Part shown: positions 1-4,182 of the stretch, one piece after another
Position numbering within the stretch: position 1 is the first letter of the stretch
Layout: each line of letters starts with the position of its first letter
Assembly: GCA_026982145.1 (NCBI GenBank)
Contig: JALSHQ010000023.1
Coordinates: 1-6,516, forward strand
DNA: 6,516 bases
Direction: 5' to 3'
Origin: Gammaproteobacteria bacterium
Lineage (GTDB): Bacteria; Pseudomonadota; Gammaproteobacteria; SZUA-140
The notes under the pieces: model-generated
What the model was told of the DNA's origin: nothing
Database searches by the model: none
The model's input: the letters and a program-made list of their open reading frames with translations, nothing else
Program-made: the position numbers and the translations under genes

Positions 1-288
1 GCACAAAACGGTGTTTCAGCGCTGATTTCAACCACACTGCCCAGTGAGGTGGGCGAAAAATGCGCCACCGTTGACTGCCTGCTGGCCAACATCCTCGCTA
101 ATCCGCTCATGGCATTGGCCGGCGACTTCGCAACGCGGGTCAAGCCTCGCGGCACCCTTGTGCTCTCCGGCATCTTGAGCGAACAGGCAGCCGATGTCTG
201 CCTAGCCTACGAAAAGTGGTTTAAGTTCCTGCCGGTGACAGAAAATGAGGGCTGGGTCCGTCTTGTCGCCATCCGTAATGAACTATAA
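1..288 (+). CDS. prmA: Ribosomal protein L11 methyltransferase, C-terminal part (5' truncated by window edge)
   Basis: The open frame enters from the left edge in frame 1 and ends at TAA 286-288, giving 95 visible residues of a protein that is usually about 290 residues long. Seen: an ANIL motif at visible residues 29-32, which matches the N-I/P-L substrate-site motif (motif IV) of this methyltransferase family, then NPLMALA, a KPRGTLVLSGIL strand-turn-strand at 48-59, and a conserved Trp near the end (85). Known for the family: PrmA is a cytoplasmic S-adenosylmethionine-dependent enzyme that methylates ribosomal protein L11; the SAM-binding motif I lies in the missing upstream part. Its place upstream of the dusB-fis pair is typical of Gammaproteobacteria. 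The GTG at 49 lies inside the protein and is not the real start. No defect is seen in the visible part. Confidence 0.95.
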   Translation, partial: AQNGVSALISTTLPSEVGEKCATVDCLLANILANPLMALAGDFATRVKPRGTLVLSGILSEQAADVCLAYEKWFKFLPVTENEGWVRLVAIRNEL

Positions 289-289
289 T
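261..289 (+). promoter_or_regulatory. Possible promoter for the zinc-ribbon/DUF3426 gene
   Basis: A perfect TATAAT (284-289) overlaps the prmA stop codon. The best -35 candidate is TTGTCG (263-268), with a short 15-base spacer. It would start transcription near 296, about 50 bases before the ATG at 345. The -35 match and spacing are poor, so read-through from prmA is equally possible. Confidence 0.3.
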
Positions 290-331
290 GGCACCATCAC
301 CGCACTGCTCACAACGTTAAGACGACTAGAC

Positions 332-338
332 AGGAAAG
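332..338 (+). promoter_or_regulatory. Ribosome binding site of the zinc-ribbon/DUF3426 gene
   Basis: AGGAAAG lies six bases before the ATG at 345. An in-frame TAA at 339-341 lies between them, so no upstream in-frame start is possible and the ATG at 345 is fixed as the first usable start. Confidence 0.75.
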
Positions 339-344
339 TAACCG

Positions 345-1067
345 ATGTTCACCCAATGCGCGCATTGCCACACAAACTTCAGCATCAGTGATCAAGATCT
401 CACCGCCGCAGGCGGCTTGGTGCAGTGCGGAAAATGCGACCAAACCTTCAACGCGCTCTACTCGCTCTCTAAACACCCATTAAGCAGCGATGATGCCGCT
501 GAAGTCGTCGAGATCTCATCCATCGACCGCCTCGGCAGCGAAGGTGCCGCCGCAAGCTGCCCACTCGTAAATGAGGATGAAGCCGAGCCCGCAAAGCCCG
601 ACCACTTAAAGTGGGCAATCCTCGGATTGCTGCTCTCGCTGCTGCTCTCCGTACAAGCGAGCTATTTCATGAGTGACAAGCTGGCTCAAGGTTACCCCAC
701 GCTGCGCCCGTGGCTTGAGCCGTTCTGTGCCGTGACCCACTGCCAACTTTCACTGCAACGTGCCCCAGAAAAGATCACCATCATTAACCGCGATCTGCGC
801 AACCACCCGACAGTCTCGGGGGCGCTGCTGATCAGCCTGACCCTGCAAAATAACGCTAGTTTCACCCAGCCTTACCCACAATTGAAGTTGAGCTTCTTTG
901 ATCTTAACCACACCTTGTTGGCCAGCCGTACTTTTCGCCCTCGCGAGTATCTCTCGCAAGAGGTTGATCTCGATAGCGGATTTCCCGCTGATAGGGCGTT
1001 AAGCGCCACGCTGGAGCTCATCGACCCCCATAAAGAAGCCGTCAACTTCGAATTCGAGTTCAAATAA
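345..1067 (+). CDS. Zinc-ribbon membrane protein, DUF3426 family
   Basis: This is a 240-residue protein of three parts. The N-terminus has a CxxC pair at Cys5/Cys8 and a second pair at Cys28/Cys31, spaced as in the MJ0042-type zinc ribbon, and should bind one zinc ion. An acidic, low-complexity linker (about 45-87) follows. One strongly hydrophobic segment (about 88-108) is a likely transmembrane helix. The C-terminal part (110-240) carries the DUF3426 signature: Asn-x-Pro/HP near 153-155, GALLISLTLQN (159-169), then QPYPQLKLSFFDL (175-187) and FRPREYL (197-203). It also has two extra cysteines (128, 133). Inferred topology: ribbon in the cytoplasm, C-terminal domain in the periplasm. The molecular function of this family is not known to me; the gene recurs beside prmA and dusB-fis in non-enteric Gammaproteobacteria. 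The start has a good ribosome binding site. Confidence 0.9.
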   Translation: MFTQCAHCHTNFSISDQDLTAAGGLVQCGKCDQTFNALYSLSKHPLSSDDAAEVVEISSIDRLGSEGAAASCPLVNEDEAEPAKPDHLKWAILGLLLSLLLSVQASYFMSDKLAQGYPTLRPWLEPFCAVTHCQLSLQRAPEKITIINRDLRNHPTVSGALLISLTLQNNASFTQPYPQLKLSFFDLNHTLLASRTFRPREYLSQEVDLDSGFPADRALSATLELIDPHKEAVNFEFEFK

Positions 1068-1069
1068 TC

Positions 1070-1084
1070 GCTTAAAAAAGCAAC
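1070..1084 (+). promoter_or_regulatory. Possible Fis-binding site upstream of dusB-fis
   Basis: The 15-mer GCTTAAAAAAGCAAC has the defining G at position 1 and C at position 15, an A-tract centre, and 10 of 13 informative matches to the degenerate Fis consensus as I recall it. The right half-site is poor (no pyrimidine-purine step at 11-12). It is centred about 50 bases upstream of the proposed start of transcription. Fis represses its own operon in enterics, which makes the position sensible, but the consensus is loose and chance matches are common. Confidence 0.25.
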
Positions 1085-1093
1085 AACTTCTGC

Positions 1094-1122
1094 TTTATCC
1101 CCCCACTCAGAGCAGGTATGAT
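1094..1122 (+). promoter_or_regulatory. Candidate dusB-fis promoter with GC-rich discriminator
   Basis: TATGAT (1117-1122) is one base from the -10 consensus. TTTATC (1094-1099) is a weak -35 at 17-base spacing. The bases just after the -10 are GTGGCGCT (1123-1130), a GC-rich discriminator, so initiation would fall around 1129-1133. Such discriminators mark promoters under stringent and growth-rate control, and the E. coli dusB-fis promoter is of this class. The leader to the dusB ATG would be about 65 bases. Inferred from sequence only. Confidence 0.4.
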
Positions 1123-1194
1123 GTGGCGCTCTACAGTTGCGCCCAATCGGCATAGATCGAACTGGCAGCACTGACTAATATTGCGCTAAAGAAG

Positions 1195-2211
1195 ATGCAA
1201 ATCGGACCCTACACACTATCCAATAACCTGATGCTTGCGCCGATGGCGGGGGTAACTGACCGCCCATTTCGCCAACTCTGTAAACGGCTCGGCGCCGGGA
1301 TGGCGGTATCAGAGATGATCTCCTCGAATTCACTGCTATACGGCAGTGAAAAGACGTTGCGGCGCGCCAATCATGACGGTGAAACGGAACCTCGCTCGGT
1401 GCAGATTGCAGGCTCAGACCCTGTGATGATGGCAGAAGCAGCTAAGCACAACGCTGACAATGGCGCGCAGATTGTCGACATCAACATGGGCTGCCCCGCC
1501 AAAAAAGTCTGTAATGTGATGTCTGGCTCAGCACTGCTACAAGACGAAGCACTGGTAGCTCGCATTCTCGATGCGGTGGTCAACGCCGTTGAGATCCCGG
1601 TGACATTGAAGATTCGCACCGGCTGGGACCCAGAGCACCGCAATGGCGTGGCCATCGCCCGCATCGCTGAACAAGCGGGTGTTCAGGCACTGGCCGTACA
1701 CGGTCGCACCCGTGCTTGCGCCTATCGCGGCGAGGCTGAATACGAAACTATCACCAAAATTAAACAGTCCATCAAAATTCCGGTCATTGCCAATGGCGAC
1801 ATCAGCACCCCCGAAAAGGCCAAACAGGTGCTCGAACAGACTGGCGTCGATGCCATTATGATCGGGCGTGCCGCGCAGGGGCGGCCGTGGATCTTCAACG
1901 CCATCAACCATTACCTCGCCACCGGCAAGCACCTCGCAGAACCCACTATCAGTGAAATCAGCACCATCATGCTCGACCACCTCGAGCGCCTGTATGAATT
2001 TTACGGTGAATACATCGGGGTGCGCATGGCGCGCAAACACATCTCTTGGTACAGCAAAGGGCAAGCGAGTGGCGCCGCCTTTCGCCAGCGGGTGAATCGT
2101 GTCGACAGCGTTGAGCTACAACTGGCACTCACCCGTGAGTTTTTTGAGCAACTTGAAGCAACATCACACCAGCCACCCATCCAAACCAACCTGAAAGAAG
2201 CTGCCGCATAA
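1195..2211 (+). CDS. dusB: tRNA-dihydrouridine synthase B
   Basis: The 338-residue length is close to the usual size of about 320-330 for DusB. It is an FMN enzyme that reduces uridine to dihydrouridine in the D-loop of tRNAs in the cytoplasm. Seen in order: LAPMAGVTDRPFR (14-26) forming the first strand of the TIM barrel and FMN site; DINMGCPAKKV (95-105), where Cys100 is the catalytic proton donor; KIRTGWD (139-145); VHGRTRACAYRGEAEY (168-183), with the HGRTR flavin/tRNA motif; IPVIANGDI (195-203) and IMIGRAAQGRPWIF (221-234), the phosphate-binding end of the barrel. The remainder (about 245-320) is the helical tRNA-binding domain. HGRTRAC and GRAAQGRPWIF point to the DusB branch rather than DusA or DusC. 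No strong Shine-Dalgarno is seen: only an A-rich AAAGAAG directly abuts the ATG. The stop codon overlaps the fis start by one base (TAATG), so the two are cotranscribed and probably translationally coupled. Confidence 0.97.
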   Translation: MQIGPYTLSNNLMLAPMAGVTDRPFRQLCKRLGAGMAVSEMISSNSLLYGSEKTLRRANHDGETEPRSVQIAGSDPVMMAEAAKHNADNGAQIVDINMGCPAKKVCNVMSGSALLQDEALVARILDAVVNAVEIPVTLKIRTGWDPEHRNGVAIARIAEQAGVQALAVHGRTRACAYRGEAEYETITKIKQSIKIPVIANGDISTPEKAKQVLEQTGVDAIMIGRAAQGRPWIFNAINHYLATGKHLAEPTISEISTIMLDHLERLYEFYGEYIGVRMARKHISWYSKGQASGAAFRQRVNRVDSVELQLALTREFFEQLEATSHQPPIQTNLKEAAA

Positions 2212-2468
2212 TGAGAACAGACAAACAGGAACGCCGTAAACAACCCATTAGCGCCTGCATTGACACTGCACTGGAGCGCTATTTCCATGATCTTGAGGGT
2301 CACCAACCTGCAGATCTCTACCGCATGGTCATCAACGAAGTGGAGCTGCCGCTGTTAAAATCGGTACTGGACTACACGCGGGGCAACCAGAGCAAAGCGG
2401 CAGAAATTTTGGGGATTAATCGCAGCACGCTGCGCAAAAAGCTCGAATGCTATAACTTGAATAATTAA
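2211..2468 (+). CDS. fis: Nucleoid-associated DNA-bending protein Fis (short N-terminus)
   Basis: This 85-residue protein has the Fis core: ALERYFHDLEG (20-30), the dimer helices DLYRMVINEVELPLLKSVLDY (35-55), then TRGNQSKAAEILGINRSTLRKK (56-77), the C-terminal helix-turn-helix. The stretch GNQ-x-x-A-A followed by GINR-x-TLRKK is diagnostic. Fis binds and bends DNA as a homodimer, shapes the nucleoid and activates rRNA and other growth promoters. Compared with the 98-residue E. coli protein it lacks about 14 residues at the N-terminus, the region of the beta-hairpin arms that activate invertases in E. coli. The short start is firm: the frame is closed by TGA at 2154-2156, and no ATG, GTG or TTG lies between that stop and the ATG at 2211. 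The ATG overlaps the dusB stop by one base, and the only upstream purines are a weak GAAAGAAG at about 2193-2200, so translation is probably coupled to dusB. Confidence 0.96.
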   Translation: MRTDKQERRKQPISACIDTALERYFHDLEGHQPADLYRMVINEVELPLLKSVLDYTRGNQSKAAEILGINRSTLRKKLECYNLNN

Positions 2469-2486
2469 GAAACCCTTGGTTCATTC

Positions 2487-2552
2487 ATGAGCTCGCATCT
2501 CCTGCCTAAAAAACCCAATCTTGATGCGACCCTTTCAACCCAACGACTTTAA
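2487..2552 (+). other. Possible 21-codon leader reading frame and inverted repeat before purH
   Basis: The fis-purH gap (2469-2564) contains an ATG at 2487 that opens 21 codons and stops at TAA 2550-2552, in the same frame as purH and 12 bases before its ATG. It has no convincing ribosome binding site. A perfect seven-base inverted repeat, TCGCATC (2493-2499) and GATGCGA (2523-2529), lies inside it with a 23-base loop and no T-run. I see no PurR operator (no ACGCAAACGTTTGCGT-like palindrome) and no clear promoter. This may be chance; it is listed because purH itself has no visible Shine-Dalgarno. Confidence 0.2.
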
Positions 2553-2564
2553 AACTTCACAGCC

Positions 2565-4139
2565 ATGACTATTAAACGCGCACTCATCAGCGTCTCGGAC
2601 AAGAGCAATATTATCGAATTCGCCCAAGGACTTCAGTCCATGAAGGTTGAAATTCTCTCGACCGGCGGCACTGCAAAATTACTCGCTGACAACGGCATCG
2701 AGGTGATTGAAGTCTCGGATCACACCGGCTTTCCAGAGATGATGGATGGCCGCCTCAAAACGTTACATCCAAAAATTCACGGCGGCATTCTGGGGCGACG
2801 TGAGATCGATGGTGAAATGATGGAACAGCACAACATTGCTGCGATCGATCTGGTGGTAGTGAATCTATACCCTTTTGAGCAGACCGTTGCCCGTGCTGAC
2901 TGTGACCTTCCGATGGCGATTGAAAATATCGACATCGGCGGCCCCACCATGGTGCGCGCAGCCGCTAAAAACCACCAAGACGTGGCGATTGTTGTCGACC
3001 CCATCGACTACGCTGAAGTGCTCGAAGAGATGGCCGGAAATGACACAGCACTCCACCGTGCCACCCGTTTTTCACTCGCGGTAAAAGCCTTTGAGCACAC
3101 GGCGGCTTATGACAGCACCATCGCCAATTATCTTGGTAGCATTACCGATGGCGGCATCTCAAACGAGCATCGCGCCGCTTTCCCACAGAGTTTCAACGCA
3201 CAGTTTATCAAGTCTCAAACACTGCGTTACGGCGAAAACCCCCACCAGAAAGCGGCATTCTATGTGGAGTCTCGCGCACAGGAGGCGAGTGTCGCCACCT
3301 CCGCACAGCTACAAGGCAAAGCGCTTTCATTCAACAACATTGCGGATACGGATGCCGCGCTGGAGTGTGTGAAGCAGTTTGATCGGCCTGCCTGCGTCAT
3401 CGTCAAACACGCTAACCCCTGCGGCGTGGCGGTCGCTGATTCGATCTTTAGCGCCTATGATCGCGCTTATAAAACGGATCCCACTTCGGCCTTTGGCGGC
3501 ATCATCGCCTTTAATCGCCCACTAGACGTTGAGACCGCGCGTGCCATTATCGACCGTCAGTTTGTAGAGGTGATCATCGCCCCCTCTGTCACGGAAGGGG
3601 CCATCACTACCGTGGCTGAAAAAGCCAACGTGCGACTACTGGCCTGCGGCGAGTGGCCTGCGGAGCGTAGCGTGGCACTCGACTATCGGCGCGTTAATGG
3701 TGGAATGCTGCTACAAACAGCCGATACGGCGATGGTGACGGCGGCAGACCTAAAAGTCGTCACCGAAATAGCCCCTTCTGATGAGATGATGCGCGATCTG
3801 TTGTTTAGCTGGAAGGTGGCGAAGTTTGTGAAATCAAACGCAATCGTCTACGCCAAAGCGCTCACCACCATCGGTGTCGGCGCAGGGCAGATGAGCCGCA
3901 TTTACAGCGCGCGCATCGCGGCCATTAAAGCGGCCGATGCTACGCTCGATGTCAAAGGCTCAGTGATGGCAAGCGATGCCTTTTTCCCTTTCCGTGATGG
4001 GATTGATGCCGCAGCCGCGGCGGGCATTATCGCGGTGATTCAGCCGGGCGGCTCGATGCGTGATCAGGAAGTGATCGATGCGGCCAATGAGCACGGCATG
4101 GCGATGGTCTTCACCGGCATGCGCCACTTTCGACACTAA
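2565..4139 (+). CDS. purH: Bifunctional AICAR formyltransferase / IMP cyclohydrolase
   Basis: This 524-residue protein is full length for the family (about 520-530). It carries out the last two steps of de novo IMP synthesis: formylation of AICAR by 10-formyltetrahydrofolate, then ring closure of FAICAR. The N-terminal cyclohydrolase domain (1 to about 195) has a methylglyoxal-synthase-like fold. It shows SVSDKSNI (9-16), STGGTAKLL (32-40), the conserved DGRLKTLHPKIHGGIL (61-76), NLYPF (100-104) and ENIDIGGPTMVRAAAKN (120-136). The formyltransferase domain (about 200-524) shows LRYGENPHQKA (220-230), SFNNIADTDAA (255-265), the catalytic pair Lys281-His282 in VKHANPCG (280-287), DPTSAFGGIIAFNR (305-318), GAGQMSRIYSA (439-449), and the ending SDAFFPFRDGID followed by QPGGSMRD. 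No key motif is missing. The ATG at 2565 is the first start after an in-frame TAA (2550-2552), although no Shine-Dalgarno is visible before it. It lies 96 bases after fis on the same strand. purD, often the next gene, does not follow. Confidence 0.98.
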   Translation: MTIKRALISVSDKSNIIEFAQGLQSMKVEILSTGGTAKLLADNGIEVIEVSDHTGFPEMMDGRLKTLHPKIHGGILGRREIDGEMMEQHNIAAIDLVVVNLYPFEQTVARADCDLPMAIENIDIGGPTMVRAAAKNHQDVAIVVDPIDYAEVLEEMAGNDTALHRATRFSLAVKAFEHTAAYDSTIANYLGSITDGGISNEHRAAFPQSFNAQFIKSQTLRYGENPHQKAAFYVESRAQEASVATSAQLQGKALSFNNIADTDAALECVKQFDRPACVIVKHANPCGVAVADSIFSAYDRAYKTDPTSAFGGIIAFNRPLDVETARAIIDRQFVEVIIAPSVTEGAITTVAEKANVRLLACGEWPAERSVALDYRRVNGGMLLQTADTAMVTAADLKVVTEIAPSDEMMRDLLFSWKVAKFVKSNAIVYAKALTTIGVGAGQMSRIYSARIAAIKAADATLDVKGSVMASDAFFPFRDGIDAAAAAGIIAVIQPGGSMRDQEVIDAANEHGMAMVFTGMRHFRH

Positions 4140-4149
4140 GCACCATCAC

Positions 4150-4182
4150 GCGGGCAGGCGCCAACTCTAAGGTGCCGCCCGC
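4150..4182. terminator. GC-rich hairpin between convergent purH and the minus-strand gene
   Basis: The arms are 4150-4162 (GCGGGCAGGCGCC) and 4171-4182 (GGTGCCGCCCGC), with an eight-base loop. They give 12 pairs, one of them G-U, with one bulged A at 4156. The hairpin starts 10 bases after the purH stop and is followed on the plus strand by CTTAAATAAG, which is AT-rich but not a true T-run. On the minus strand it overlaps the last codons of the large gene, whose stop codon (4167-4169) lies in the loop, and no T-run follows. It is a likely transcription end or pause for purH and a weaker one for the other strand. Confidence 0.5.

Noticed and set aside
1077..1096. Six-base hairpin AAAGCA/TGCTTT after the DUF3426 gene as a terminator
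   Set aside because: The stem is short and AT-rich and is followed by ATCCCCCC rather than a T-run. It is too weak to call.
872..1171. A 99-codon minus-strand frame over the end of the DUF3426 gene and the dusB leader
   Set aside because: It is antisense to a well-supported gene and to its downstream gap, with low-complexity Ser/Arg-rich translation and no recognisable domain.
1537..2064. A 175-codon open frame on the minus strand inside dusB
   Set aside because: It is wholly antisense to dusB, whose motifs are complete. The translation shows no recognisable domain and is explained by codon bias of the real gene.
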